From contig CAVUZJ010000026.1 of NCBI GenBank assembly GCA_963745975.1, positions 1 to 64,000 of the forward strand: a stretch of DNA of 64,000 nucleotides, given 5' to 3'. Below the pieces are notes generated by a model. That model was given only the letters and a program-made list of their open reading frames with translations. It ran no database searches and had not been told where the DNA came from. Shown here one piece after another: positions 1 through 14,419 of the stretch; position 1 is the first letter of the stretch, and each line of letters opens with the position of its first letter. This DNA is from JAKAWQ01 sp963745975 (GTDB lineage: Bacteria > Pseudomonadota > Alphaproteobacteria > Acetobacterales > Acetobacteraceae). The translations under genes were made by a program, and so were the position numbers.

Positions 1-30
1 TCTAACCGTCATTGCGAGGAGGGGCGCATC

Positions 31-759
31 ATGGCTTACGAGTTCTTCTACTGGCCGGAAATCCAGGGACGCGGCGAGTTCGTCCGCCTTGCGCTTGAAG
101 ATGCAGGGGCCGCCTACATCGACGTGGCGCGCGGCCTGGAGAGCGATGGACGCGGCATTCCGGCGATGCTGGCCGTGATGCGCGGCGAAGGCACGTCGCA
201 CATCCCGTTCGCCCCGCCATTCCTACGCGATGGGGACGTGATTGTCAGCCACACTGCGGCGATTCTGCTGTATCTGGGCAGGCGGATCGGACTCGCGCCA
301 ACCGGGGAAGATGGTAGGCTATGGACGCATCAGATCCAGCTCACGATTACCGACATCGTCAAAGAGGTATATAATTCGCACCATCCGATCGACGAGGATA
401 AGTGGTTCCACGAACAGAAGGATGAGGCGATCGCGCGTGCAGCGGTCTTCCGCGCGGATCGGATGCCGAAGTTTCTAACCTGGTTCGAGCGGATCCTGGA
501 GGCGAACCCGGCAGGTGCGGATCACTTGGTTGGCAGCTTCGTAACCTACGCCGATCTGTCCCTGTTCCAGTTGGTCGAGGGCTTGCGTTTCGCGTTTCCG
601 CTCGCGTCCGAGCGAGAGTTGGCGAAGCTGCCGCGCGTCATGGCCCTGCACAAGGCGGTGGCGGAACGACCAGGCCTGAAGGCTTATCTGGCGAGCGAAC
701 GGCGCGTACCGTTCGGGGAAACCGGCATCTTCCGCCGCTATTCCGAGCTGGATGGTTAG
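31..759 (+). CDS. Glutathione S-transferase family protein
   Basis: A 242-residue protein that reads as a cytosolic glutathione S-transferase. The N-terminal thioredoxin-like half starts YEFFYWPEIQGRGEFVRLAL, with the tyrosine and arginine spacing of this superfamily, and carries a VSHTAAILLYLG segment at about residues 71-82 that matches the glutathione-binding 'S/T-x-A-I' turn. The C-terminal half is helical, with YADLSLFQLVEG near residue 174 as the conserved capping motif. Glutathione conjugation or reduction is expected, but the substrate cannot be told. It stands alone, with a GAGGAGG ribosome site just before the ATG. No operon partner is visible because the window begins 30 bases upstream. 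Confidence 0.85.
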   Translation: MAYEFFYWPEIQGRGEFVRLALEDAGAAYIDVARGLESDGRGIPAMLAVMRGEGTSHIPFAPPFLRDGDVIVSHTAAILLYLGRRIGLAPTGEDGRLWTHQIQLTITDIVKEVYNSHHPIDEDKWFHEQKDEAIARAAVFRADRMPKFLTWFERILEANPAGADHLVGSFVTYADLSLFQLVEGLRFAFPLASERELAKLPRVMALHKAVAERPGLKAYLASERRVPFGETGIFRRYSELDG

Positions 760-1012
760 CACGAAAGGTTCCGGTGCAAATCGGTTGACACCGTAATGCG
801 GTTCACACGAGGGGCGTCATTCGTCGAAGCGTACCGCGGTCGCCGCCGCAGACAAGCACGGCAACGCGCCCGCCCGCTGAAGGCCTGTCGCGGGCCGTCG
901 CAACGCCACCCATCCCGGCCACCGGGTTTAGATAACAACGGAACCAGGGTTGGGTTCATAAGATCCCCCAGGCGAGACTCCGATGGTCCGAAATCGTCAC
1001 GTTGCGGGAGGA

Positions 1013-1040
1013 AAGGCCGGCAGGCGCTCCCGCCGGCCTT
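1013..1040 (-). terminator. Hairpin terminator after the small exported protein gene
   Basis: A perfect 9-bp inverted repeat (AAGGCCGGC / GCCGGCCTT) with a 10-base loop lies 32 bases past the stop of the minus-strand gene ending at 1072. Read on the minus strand it is followed by TTTCCT. It is the only feature I can support in the non-coding stretch 760-1071, which otherwise holds no convincing gene on either strand. Confidence 0.55.
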
Positions 1041-1071
1041 CCGGACGATCTTCTGTTCCCTCGGGCGAGGA

Positions 1072-1332
1072 TTACTGCCCGCCGGTCATGTTGACCAGGA
1101 AAGCGGAGCTGTCCTGCGGGTGGATATTCGGGTTCTGGCTCAGCCCGACCAACGGCCGCACAAAAACGCCGTTCTGGTAGTCGAGCGAGGACGTCCATCC
1201 CGGATTGTGGGCCACCACAGTGACAGACGCAGTGGGTGGATCACCGGCCACGCGCGTGGCCGCCGGAGAGGCGAGCGCGGCACCGGCCGAAAGCGCGAGA
1301 GCGGCAAGGGCGAGAGCAAGAGATTTCGTCAT
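1072..1332 (-). CDS. Small exported protein of unknown function
   Basis: An 86-residue protein. I chose the ATG at 1332 because it opens a clean signal peptide, MTKSLALALAALALSAGAALA, with cleavage expected after LA-S (about residue 22). The mature part is about 64 residues with a DYQNGVF..PLVGLSQNPNIHPQDSSAFL stretch and no cysteines. It lies downstream of the sigma/anti-sigma pair on the same strand, but the strong terminator at 1475-1506 separates it from them, so it probably has its own promoter. I do not recognise a family. A target gene of the neighbouring sigma factor is possible but unproven. Confidence 0.55.
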   Translation of the reverse strand: MTKSLALALAALALSAGAALASPAATRVAGDPPTASVTVVAHNPGWTSSLDYQNGVFVRPLVGLSQNPNIHPQDSSAFLVNMTGGQ

Positions 1333-1474
1333 CGTTGTCTTCCTTCTCATCGAACCGGGCCTCTGCCCGATCTCGATGATGGAGACCTCTCGAGGCGCCG
1401 TTTTCTTCCATGCATGCGCGCGCGGTCTGCGGGCACGGAATGGCATGGAACGATTCGCCATCTCTTTATGAGAC

Positions 1475-1506
1475 AAAAAAGCGTGTCCGGGATGGCCGGA
1501 CACGCT
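1475..1506 (-). terminator. Rho-independent terminator of the sigma/anti-sigma operon
   Basis: On the minus strand an 11-bp perfect stem (AGCGTGTCCGG and its complement, 5-base loop) is followed directly by six T residues. It sits 35 bases past the anti-sigma stop codon. This is a textbook intrinsic terminator. Confidence 0.85.
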
Positions 1507-1540
1507 CTCGTTTCGGGGCCGAGGCGATCACGCTCTGGGT

Positions 1541-2320
1541 TCAGATGCGCGCGCCCATATCGCTCCGGATCTGGTTGGCGAGGCCACGCAGCATCTCCAT
1601 CGGCTCGCTGGTGACGAGGCTGAAGCCGAGGCCGTTCTGCGCCCAGACATAACCTACCGTGTCCGCACCGTGCGTCGGCCGCATCGGGGCGTTCATGTCC
1701 CGCTTCTTCATCGCGCGCATGAAGAGCGTGATGCGGACCCCGCGCGGGCCATCATAGAGATACATCCCGGCGGGACCCTGGTCGGTCGCGACGAGCTGGC
1801 CGCTGACCAGATGGAAGCCGGACCGGGAAAGATCGGGCGGCGTCGCCGGACGGCCGAGCTGGCGCGAAAGCCAGCTCGTGAGCTCGGCCCTTGCGGCGGG
1901 GTCATGCGGGGCGGCGTATTCGCGCTCGGCCGCGAACATGCGATGGACGGAGGCGGCTTCCATGGCGACGGAGGCGACGCCGGTCGGCATGCTCGGGCCG
2001 CGGGCCATCCAGCCGGAGCCGGCGCCGACCGCGAGTGCCACCAGGATGCCGGCGGCAACGCGGGCAGGCTGCCAGCGCCGCGCGCGGCGGGCCTCGAGGA
2101 GGCGGGTGACGTCGAGCCGGCCCGGCACGGGCTCCCGCGCCTTCCAGGCGGTCGCCTCGCGCAGCGACGCGCCGACCGCCTGCCACGCCGCGACGCGCGC
2201 CGCGGCCTCCGGATGCGCCGCGAGATGGCGCTCGACCGCGGGGCGGCGCCCGGCATCGAGGACGCCGTCCACCAAGGCGTGCAGATCGTCGTCCGTGATC
2301 GGACGTTCCTGGTCCGTCAT
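1541..2320 (-). CDS. Transmembrane anti-sigma factor
   Basis: A 259-residue protein whose ATG overlaps the stop codon of the ECF sigma gene (ATGA), so the two are translationally coupled. The N-terminal cytoplasmic part (DDDLHALVDGVLDAGRRPAVERHLAAHPE, about residues 9-38) has the shape of the sigma-binding anti-sigma domain, but it lacks the HxxxCxxC zinc motif. One membrane helix follows at about residues 86-105 (VAAGILVALAVGAGSGWMA), then a periplasmic domain of about 150 residues ending in GLGFSLVTSEP. The expected role is to hold the sigma factor at the inner membrane until an envelope signal releases it. The signal is unknown. Confidence 0.8.
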   Translation of the reverse strand: MTDQERPITDDDLHALVDGVLDAGRRPAVERHLAAHPEAAARVAAWQAVGASLREATAWKAREPVPGRLDVTRLLEARRARRWQPARVAAGILVALAVGAGSGWMARGPSMPTGVASVAMEAASVHRMFAAEREYAAPHDPAARAELTSWLSRQLGRPATPPDLSRSGFHLVSGQLVATDQGPAGMYLYDGPRGVRITLFMRAMKKRDMNAPMRPTHGADTVGYVWAQNGLGFSLVTSEPMEMLRGLANQIRSDMGARI

Positions 2321-2820
2321 TTGACCCTCCGAAGGACCGGCTGAGGCCGCCCTTCCACGAAATCCCTGAGCCTGTCCCGCGCCCGGCTCAGGCGCGACAT
2401 TACGGTCCCGATCGGAACCCCGAGCATGGCGGCAACCTCCGCGTATTCAAAGCCCTCGACCGCAACCAGCAGAATGACCTGGCGCTGGTCCGGCGGAAGC
2501 GCCTCGAGGCCCCGCATGATGTCGCGCATCTCGCTGCTCGCCTGTTGGGCCGGCGGCACGGAGACATCGGCCTCCCCGTCCTCGGCCGAGACCTCGGCCC
2601 GGGCCTTCGTGCGCCGCCAGCGGTTGACATAGAGGTTGTGCATGATCGCAAAGAGCCAGGGCCGGACCTGGCCTTCCGAACGCAGGCCGCCGAGCTTGTC
2701 GAGCGCGCGCACGAGGCAGTCCTGGACGAGGTCGTCCGCGTCGGCAGCGTTGCGGAGCAGCGACCAGGCATAGCGGCGGAGCGAGGGGATGTTCTCCTCA
2801 AGCGTTGCGAGTGCTGACAT
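2317..2820 (-). CDS. ECF-family RNA polymerase sigma factor
   Basis: A 167-residue group IV sigma factor. Region 2 spans about residues 8-75, with DADDLVQDCLVRAL (2.2) and RPWLFAIMHNLYVNRWRR (2.3-2.4). Region 4 spans about residues 105-155, with LPPDQRQVILLVAVEGFEYAEVAAMLGVPIGTVMSRLSRARDRL. The start is the ATG at 2820, giving MSALATLEENIP. It is cotranscribed with the overlapping membrane anti-sigma factor, which is the usual control for this class. The 146 bases upstream probably hold an autoregulated promoter, but I could not identify one with confidence. Confidence 0.9.
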   Translation of the reverse strand: MSALATLEENIPSLRRYAWSLLRNAADADDLVQDCLVRALDKLGGLRSEGQVRPWLFAIMHNLYVNRWRRTKARAEVSAEDGEADVSVPPAQQASSEMRDIMRGLEALPPDQRQVILLVAVEGFEYAEVAAMLGVPIGTVMSRLSRARDRLRDFVEGRPQPVLRRVK

Positions 2821-2966
2821 GCCTGACCGCCCGGCTCCGGTTTCACATGGAGGACAATCTTGGGGCGGGATCTCATCCGTGCACGAATATGGAGGCTGCC
2901 ATGACGGAAGATCATGGCGCAGCCGGCGGCACGGCGCCGGCGCGGCGTTTGGTCGCGGCGTTTGCT

Positions 2967-4161
2967 TCAGATTCTCTCCAGCACGTAGCAGGCAGCCAGC
3001 GCGGCCGCGATCTCCTCGGCGTGCGCGGGATCCCGCGCCTCCACCATCACCTCGAGGTGGGCGGACTGGACGGAAGGCGAGGCAAAGAGCCGCTGGTGCG
3101 AGACCTCGATGACGTTGCCGTCGTGGGCCGCGATCCGCGTCGCGATGTCCGCCAGCACCCCCGGCCGGTCGGGGATTTCGAGCGAGAGCCGCAGCAGCCG
3201 CCCGTCGCGCAGCAGGTTGCGCAAAAGCACGTTGGCGAGGATGCGCGGGTCGATGTTGCCACCGCAGACCGGTACGCCGATCGTGCGCCCCCGGAATCGC
3301 TCCGGGTAGGCGAGGAGGGCCGCCACGCCGGCCGCGCCCGCGCCTTCGGCGATCACCTTGGCCCCCTCGGCGAGCAGCGCGATCGCCTGCTCGATCGCCT
3401 GCTCGGTGAACGACGAGCACGTCGGCCACGCGTTCGCGGATGATGGAGAAGGGCAAATCCCCGATATCGCGCACGGCGATGCCCTCGGCGATGGTGGCGC
3501 CGCCGACCGAGACGGGCGCGCCGGCGAGGCGCTGGGCGAGGGCCGCGTAGCTCTCGACCTCGACACCGATGATTTCGATGCCCGGCTTGAGCGCGGCCGC
3601 GGCAACCGCGGCGCCCGCGATCATGCCGCCGCCGCCCACCGCGATGACGAGCGTGTCGATTTCGGGCGCGTCCGCGAGCAGCTCGAGCGCCAGCGTGCCC
3701 TGCCCGGCGATCACCGCGGGATCGTCGTAGGGATGGACCATGGTGAGCCCCTCGCGCTCGGCCAGTAGTGCTGCGTGCGCGGCGCACTCGGCGAGCGTCT
3801 CGCCGTGCAGCGCGACGCGCGCCCCCCATGCGGCGGTGCGCGAGACCTTGGTCGCCGGCGTGAAGCGCGGCATGACGATGGTGGCCGCGATCCCGGCGAG
3901 GCGCGCGTGGCGGGCGACGGCCTGCGCGTGGTTGCCGGCCGAGAGGGCGATGACACCGGCCGCGCGCTCGGCCGGCGAAAGCAGTGCCAGCTTGTTCGCC
4001 GCCCCGCGCTCCTTGAAGCTGCCGGTTGCCTGGAAAATCTCGAGCTTCAGGAAGACGGTTGCGCCGACCGCGCTTCCCACCGCGTCGGAGGGCAGGGTGG
4101 GCGTGCGCAGCACGCGCCCGGCGATGCGCGCCGCCGCCGCCTCGACATCCGCAAGCGTCAA
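2967..4161 (-). CDS. ilvA: Threonine ammonia-lyase (threonine dehydratase), frameshifted as sequenced
   Basis: PLP-dependent deamination of threonine to 2-oxobutyrate, the first step toward isoleucine. The catalytic lysine lies in GSFKERGAANKL (about residue 50) and the phosphate-binding loop is VGGGGMIAG. A single C-terminal ACT domain (LEIPDRPGVLADIATRIAAHDGNVIEV) makes it the short form of about 397 residues. The reading frame changes near 3411: LPFSIIRERVADVLVV is in one frame and TEQAIEQAIALLAEGAKVIAEGAGAAG in another, a net gain of one base (GTCGTTCACC where GTCGTCACC would be in frame). Both halves are perfectly conserved-looking, so I treat it as one gene with an indel rather than two genes. 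Other frameshifts in this window suggest sequencing error. Confidence 0.8.
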
Positions 4162-4200
4162 AATGACAGTTGGCCCGGAGGTCTCAGCCCGGAGGATCTC

Positions 4201-4674
4201 TCAGACGTACTTGACGCCGAGGATCTCATACAACCGATCGCCGCTCGGCGCCGGCACCGAAACGGTATCGCCCACCTTGCGGCCGATCAGCGCCTTGGCG
4301 AGCGGCGAGGAGACGGAGATCCGGCCGCTCTTGATGTCCGCCTCGTGCTGGCCGACGATCTGGAACGTCAATTCCTTCTCGGAATCCTCCTCGACCACCC
4401 AGACATGGGCGCCGAACTTCACGTTGTCGCCCGAGAGCTGCGAGGGGTCGATCACCTCGGCCGAATTGGTGATCTCCTCGAGCTCGGCGATCCGCCCCTC
4501 GATGAAGGACTGGCGCTCGCGCGCGGCATGGTATTCGGCGTTCTCGGAGAGATCGCCGTGGGTGCGCGCCTCCGCGATCGCGCGGATGATGGCAGGCCGC
4601 TCCCTACCCTTGAGGTGGCGAAGCTCCTCCTCCAGGCGCTGCAGGCCCCCGGCCGTCATCGGGAATTTCTGCAC
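4201..4674 (-). CDS. greA: Transcription elongation factor GreA
   Basis: Rescues backtracked RNA polymerase by stimulating transcript cleavage. I chose the GTG at 4674, giving MQKFPMTAGGLQRLEEELRHLK, because the 157-residue product then matches the family length of about 158. The N-terminal coiled coil carries the acidic tip motif THGDLSENAEYHAAR at about residues 35-49, and the C-terminal FKBP-like domain ends in VGDTVSVPAPSGDRLYEILGVKY. It lies 73 bases downstream of carB on the same strand, the usual alphaproteobacterial carA-carB-greA arrangement. Confidence 0.92.
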   Translation of the reverse strand: MQKFPMTAGGLQRLEEELRHLKGRERPAIIRAIAEARTHGDLSENAEYHAARERQSFIEGRIAELEEITNSAEVIDPSQLSGDNVKFGAHVWVVEEDSEKELTFQIVGQHEADIKSGRISVSSPLAKALIGRKVGDTVSVPAPSGDRLYEILGVKYV

Positions 4675-4747
4675 TATCGAACCCCAAGCTTCAGGCAAAA
4701 GGCCAACGAACTCCCCCGCGGCCGGGCGGAACCCGGGCCACGGAGGC

Positions 4748-7973
<3,226 letters not shown>

Positions 7974-7990
<17 letters not shown>

Positions 7991-9358
7991 CGCCGCTCTC
8001 GATCATCAGGATGAACCGGCGGAAGAGGTAGTGCGCGTCCGTCGGCCCGGGGCTCGCCTCGGGATGGTACTGCACCGCGAAGGCAGGCCGGTCGGTGCAG
8101 GCGATGCCCTCGTTGGTGCCGTCGAAGAGGCTCACATGGGTCACGCGCACCGTCTCGGGCAGCGAGTCTCGGGATCGACCGCGAAACCATGGTTCTGGCT
8201 GGTGATCTCGACCTTGCCCGTCGCGAGATCCTTCACCGGCTGGTTGGCGCCGCGATGGCCGCGCGCGAGCTTGAAGGTGCGCGCGCCAAGCGCCAGCGCC
8301 AGAAGCTGGTGCCCGAGGCAGATGCCGAAGAGCGGCACGCCGGCGGCGAGCACGCCTTGGATCGCCGGCACCGCGTATTCCGCGGTCGCCGCCGGGTCGC
8401 CCGGACCGTTGGAGAGGAACACCCCATCCGGCCCGAGTCCCAGTATTTCCTCCGCCGTCGCCGTTGCCGGCACCACCGTCACCCGGCAGCCGGCGGAGGC
8501 GAGCGAGCGGAGGATGTTGCGCTTGGCTCCGTAATCGACCGCGACGACATGGTGGTAGGGCGCGCCCAGGCGCCCGTAGCCCTCGGGCCAGGCCCAGCGC
8601 GTCTCGTCCCACGCGTACATCTGCGTGGTCGAGACCTCGCGGGCGAGATCCATCCCCTCGAGCCCGGGCCAGGAAGCCGCAACCGCCGCAAGGCCCTCGA
8701 TGTCGAAGCGCCCGTCCTCGGGAAAGGCAAGCACGCCCGAAGGCGCGCCGCCGTCGCGAATACGGATCGTGAGCGCGCGCGTGTCGATCCCGGCGAGCCC
8801 CGGCAGCCCGTGCGCGCGGAGCCAGGCGGGAAGCGGCTGGCGGGCCCGCCAGCTCGAGGGCTCGGTCACGTCCTGGCGCACGATCAGCCCCCGCGCGGCG
8901 GGGGTCGCCGCCTCGATGTCCTCCGGATTGGTCCCGACATTGCCGATATGGGGGAAGGTGAAGGTGATGATCTGCCCGGCATAGGAGGGGTCGGTCAGCG
9001 TCTCCTGGTAGCCGGTCATGCCGGTGTTGAAGCAGATCTCTCCCACCGCCTCGGCCGCGCTGTGCGCGCCGAATCCCCGTCCCCAGAAGACGCTCCCGTC
9101 CGCGAGCACGAGCGCGGCCGTCGCCCCCGGCGGCGGCTCGGCGCGGTCGGGCACGCCCGGCCGGGCAGACGCGGCCGCCGGGCCCGGAAGATCGGCGAGC
9201 GCGAGGCCCGTGGCGCCGATCAGCCGCGGCCAGTGCCTCGTGGGAATGGCGCGCGCCTGGCGCCATTTGCGCACCGCTTCGGTGCTGACGCCGGTGAGCG
9301 AAGCTGCCGCCTCGAGCCCGCCGAGGCGCTGGATGATGTCGTCGACCGAGACGGTCAT
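7974..9358 (-). CDS. carA: Carbamoyl-phosphate synthase small subunit with N-terminal HTH extension, frameshifted as sequenced
   Basis: Glutamine amidotransferase subunit supplying ammonia to CarB. Residues from about 81 (AALVLADGSVFWGRG) to the end are ordinary CarA, with the nucleophile at Cys347 in FGICLGHQ. Residues 5-50 (IIQRLGGLEAAASLTGVSTEA, VRKWRQARAIPTRHW) look like a Cro/YdaS-type helix-turn-helix and are in the same open frame. GTG at codon 69 could be an alternative CarA-only start, but no Shine-Dalgarno precedes it. Near 8168 the frame breaks (DPE then TRCPRRCA-stop). Adding one G restores DSLPETVRVTHVSLFDGTNEG and the catalytic HPEAS motif, ending at 7974. Without this repair the enzyme would lack its catalytic His and Glu. 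Confidence 0.85.
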
Positions 9359-9488
9359 GGGCGGGACATAGGGGAACTTTTTTCCACCCGCAAGCCCGGG
9401 CTCGAAGGTGGGAAATTTTTTCCTGGACGCTCTGCCGGGGCGCGCGCGGGCACGCTATAGGGTAGAGGGGAAAAGAGGGGGATTGGGG

Positions 9489-9941
9489 ATGGGCCTGCGC
9501 GAGTCCTTCACCGAGGCACTCAAGACGGCGATGAAGGCGGGCGACGCGGCGCGGACCTCGAGCCTCCGGATGATCCTCGCCAAGCTGAAGGACACCGACA
9601 TCGCCGCCCGCCCGAACGGGCCCGTGGGCGAGGCGGACATCCAGGCGATGCTGCGGGGGATGATCAAGCCGCGCCAGGACGCGATCGCCCTCTACCGCCA
9701 GGGCAAGCGCCCGGAGCTCGCCGCCAAGGAGGAGGCGGAGATCAAGGTCATCGAGGAGTTCCTCCCCGCCGCCCTCGAAGGCGAGGCGCTCGCGGCCGCG
9801 ATCGATGCCGCCATCGCGGAAACCGAAGCCGCCGGCCTCAAGGACATGGGCAAGGTGATGGCGGCGCTGAAATCCACCCATGGTGCCGCCATCGATCTCG
9901 GCCGCGCCGGCCCGCTCGTGAAGGCCCGGCTCGCCCCCTGA
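9489..9941 (+). CDS. GatB/YqeY domain protein
   Basis: A 150-residue YqeY-type protein: an all-helical domain related to the tail of GatB, the tRNA-amidotransferase subunit. Recognisable parts are LRMILAKLKDTDIA near residue 30, MIKPRQDAIALYRQGKR near 60, and the C-terminal KDMGKVMAALKSTHG. A tRNA-related role is assumed for the family but not demonstrated here. The ATG at 9489 gives MGLRESFTEALK, with GGGGATTGGGG upstream. Its stop overlaps the dnaG start by one base (TGATG), the conserved alphaproteobacterial YqeY-dnaG-rpoD order. The 130 bases between it and the divergent carA gene should hold both promoters. Confidence 0.9.
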   Translation: MGLRESFTEALKTAMKAGDAARTSSLRMILAKLKDTDIAARPNGPVGEADIQAMLRGMIKPRQDAIALYRQGKRPELAAKEEAEIKVIEEFLPAALEGEALAAAIDAAIAETEAAGLKDMGKVMAALKSTHGAAIDLGRAGPLVKARLAP

Positions 9942-11731
9942 TGGCCCTTCCCACCGCCTTCCTCGAAGATCTCCGGGCGCGCTCGCCGCTCCCCGAGCTC
10001 ATCGGCCGGCGCGTCCGCCTCGCCCGCTCGGGCCGTCAGCTCAAGGGCTGCTGCCCCTTCCACGACGAGAAGACGCCGAGTTTTTACGTCTACGACGATC
10101 ATTTCCACTGCTTCGGCTGCGGCGCCCACGGGGATGCGATCAGCTTCGTGATGCAGAGCCAGGGCCTCGGCTTTATGGAGGCGATCGAACAGCTCGCCGC
10201 CGCCGCCGGGCTTTCGGTCCCGCTTCCGAGCCCCGAGGCGGCCGCCGCCGAGGAGGCGCGGCAGGACCTTTTTTCCGTCCTCGAAGCCGCCGCGCGGTCC
10301 TTCACCCGCCGCCTTTTCCTGCCCGAGGGCAAGGCCGCACTCGCCTATCTGACGGGCCGCGGCCTCGATCCCGAGACGATCCGCGCCTTCGGATTGGGCT
10401 GGTCCGGCGAGGGAAGGGGCCAATTGGCTGCCGAATTGGCCCGCGAAGGCATCGATTCCCCGAGGCTCGCCGCTGCGGGCCTTCTCAAGCAAGTTTCAGA
10501 ATCAAAGTATTCCGACTTTTTCTTCAACCGGATCACCTTCCCGATTCGTAATAGGATGGGCCAGATCGTGGGTACCGGCGGCCGGGTTCTCGGCGAGGGC
10601 CAGCCGAAATATCTCAACGGCCCGGAGACCGAGATTTTCTCCAAGCGCCGCGCGCTTTACGGCATCGACCGCGCCCGCAACCACCTCCGCGCGAGCCCTC
10701 CTTTGGTCGTCGAGGGCTACATGGACGTGATCGCGCTCCACCAGGCCGGATTCCCCACCGCCGTCGCCCCGCTCGGCACCGCGCTCACCGAGGAGCAGCT
10801 CGACCTCCTTTGGCGCCATGCCCCGGCGCCGGTGATCTGCTTCGACGGTGACGCCGCCGGCGCGCGCGCGGCCGAGCGCGTCATCGAGCTCGCCCTCCCG
10901 CTCATCGGGCCGGAGCGCACGCTCGCCTTCGTCGAGCTGCCCGCCGGCGAAGATCCCGACAGCCTCGTCCGCCGCGGCGGCGCGGAGCAGTTCCGCCACG
11001 CGATCGCCGAGCCGGAGCCGCTCTTTCGCGCGCTCTATCGCCTCGTCCGCGGCCGCACCGGCGAGACCACACCCGAGCAGCGCGCGCGGCTGCGCGCCGA
11101 GCTCGAGGCCGCCGCCGGGCGCATCGGCGACACCCGCCTCGCCCGCGAATATCGCCGCACGCTGCTCGATCTTTCCTTTGCTTCCCGTGCCTTCTCGCCC
11201 ACGAGGCGGGCGGCGGGGACAACTATGCCCGGCAGCCGCATCGCCGCGCCTCCCGTGCGCCCGGAGCCGCGCGCGGGGCTCGCCGGGCGGCCGCGCGAGC
11301 TCGTTGCGGTCCTGATCCGCGAGCCCGCGCTCCTTCCCGAGGTCGAGGAGGAGTTCGCTTCACTCGCCCTGCCGCCCCGGCTCGATCGCCTGCGCACGGC
11401 CATTTTGCAATGGTGGGAGGGGCTTCCGCCGCTTGACTCGGCCGGTCTCATCGCCCACCTGCACGCGGTCGGTCTCGCGGCGGAGGCCGCGCAGGCGCTG
11501 GCGCCAGGGCGGTGCAGCAGCGCCCGCGACAACTCTCGGGAGGCGGCACGGGCGTTGTGGCGGGAGATTTTCGACAAGCTGGTGATCGAGCCCCGGCTCG
11601 AACAGGATCTCGCGGCCGCCGTCCGCTCCTTCCAGGAGAACCCGAGCGCCGAGATGCAGCGGCAGGTGATCGCGCGGAAGGAAGCGCTCGACGCCGTGCG
11701 CCGCGGCGGGGCGGAGGAGCCGGCCGAATGA
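9941..11731 (+). CDS. dnaG: DNA primase
   Basis: Synthesises RNA primers at the replication fork. The 596 residues show, in order: a CHC2 zinc finger (Cys38, His41, Cys57, Cys60 in CCPFHDEKTPSF..HFHCFGCG); the primase core with FFNRITFPIRNRMGQIVGTGGR; a TOPRIM catalytic domain starting VVEGYMDVIALHQAG (about residue 256) with the metal-binding CFDGDAAG; and a C-terminal DnaB-interaction region of about 150 residues. The start codon overlaps the YqeY stop. The 3' end carries a 15-bp tandem duplication that spans the stop codon. Confidence 0.97.
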   Translation: MALPTAFLEDLRARSPLPELIGRRVRLARSGRQLKGCCPFHDEKTPSFYVYDDHFHCFGCGAHGDAISFVMQSQGLGFMEAIEQLAAAAGLSVPLPSPEAAAAEEARQDLFSVLEAAARSFTRRLFLPEGKAALAYLTGRGLDPETIRAFGLGWSGEGRGQLAAELAREGIDSPRLAAAGLLKQVSESKYSDFFFNRITFPIRNRMGQIVGTGGRVLGEGQPKYLNGPETEIFSKRRALYGIDRARNHLRASPPLVVEGYMDVIALHQAGFPTAVAPLGTALTEEQLDLLWRHAPAPVICFDGDAAGARAAERVIELALPLIGPERTLAFVELPAGEDPDSLVRRGGAEQFRHAIAEPEPLFRALYRLVRGRTGETTPEQRARLRAELEAAAGRIGDTRLAREYRRTLLDLSFASRAFSPTRRAAGTTMPGSRIAAPPVRPEPRAGLAGRPRELVAVLIREPALLPEVEEEFASLALPPRLDRLRTAILQWWEGLPPLDSAGLIAHLHAVGLAAEAAQALAPGRCSSARDNSREAARALWREIFDKLVIEPRLEQDLAAAVRSFQENPSAEMQRQVIARKEALDAVRRGGAEEPAE

Positions 11732-11751
11732 CGAAGGGCCGAATGACGAAG
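11722..11751 (+). repeat. Two tandem 15-bp copies spanning the dnaG stop codon
   Basis: GGCCGAATGACGAAG occurs twice back to back (11722-11736 and 11737-11751). The first copy contains the dnaG TGA. The next bases hold a looser repeat (GCGGTTGTCTC / ACGGTTGTCTC). The duplication lies in the dnaG-rpoD spacer and may alter its folding. No function is evident. Confidence 0.85.
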
Positions 11752-11824
11752 AGCGAGTGCGTGCGTGCGGTTGTCTCGCGTACGGTTGTCTCTGGCGCAG
11801 GAATTTGACGGAGTGAGCGAAACG

Positions 11825-13849
<2,025 letters not shown>

Positions 13850-13855
13850 TCCGCG

Positions 13856-14419
13856 ATGGAGCCGGTCGTCCGGATCGGGGTGACGGTCACCTTCCTCCGG
13901 ATGGCCGCGCCGCCCACCGAGCCCGCGCCCGCCCTGCCGGGAGACGCCGCCGTGGTGCCGCTCGCGCGGCCGAGCGTGCCCTTCTACCGCTATCTCTACG
14001 ACACCGTCGGCGGGGCCTATCTCTGGTGGCTGCGCCGCGCCATCTCATCCTCCGATCTCGCTCTGATCATCCGCCACCCGCTGCTCAAGGTCTCCGTGCT
14101 CTACCAGGGCGGCGAACCGGCCGGCTTCTTCGAGCTCGACCGGCGCCCGTCGCCGGACGTCAATATCGGCTATTTCGGGCTGATGCCGCACGCGGTCGGG
14201 CGCGGCCTCGGCCATGCCTTCCTGCGCGCGGCCGTGGACGAGGCCTGGCGCGCCCGCCCGCGCCTCGTCACCGTCAACACCTGCACGGCGGATCACCCGC
14301 GCGCGCTGCCGCTCTACCGCCGCGTCGGCTTTACGCCCGTCCGCCAGGTCCCCGAGCTCTGGGAGGTGCCGGTCCGCCTCGGCATGCGCATCCCCGACGC
14401 CTTGCGGGCCGGATCATAG
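13856..14419 (+). CDS. GNAT-family N-acetyltransferase
   Basis: A 187-residue GCN5-type acetyltransferase. The acetyl-CoA-binding motif A is IGYFGLMPHAVGRGLGHAFLRAAVDEAW (about residues 103-130) and motif B is VNTCTADHPRALPLYRRVGFTPVRQ. The substrate cannot be predicted. It starts six bases after the rpoD stop, so it is probably read through from rpoD, although the tail-to-tail ligase gene overlaps its last six bases. An alternative start at the internal ATG giving MAAPPTEPAP (residue 16) is possible. Confidence 0.85.
   Translation: MEPVVRIGVTVTFLRMAAPPTEPAPALPGDAAVVPLARPSVPFYRYLYDTVGGAYLWWLRRAISSSDLALIIRHPLLKVSVLYQGGEPAGFFELDRRPSPDVNIGYFGLMPHAVGRGLGHAFLRAAVDEAWRARPRLVTVNTCTADHPRALPLYRRVGFTPVRQVPELWEVPVRLGMRIPDALRAGS

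Noticed and set aside
796..1614. 272-codon frame downstream of the glutathione transferase
   Set aside because: Arginine-rich background composition, no ribosome site, and it runs through two terminator hairpins of the opposite strand.
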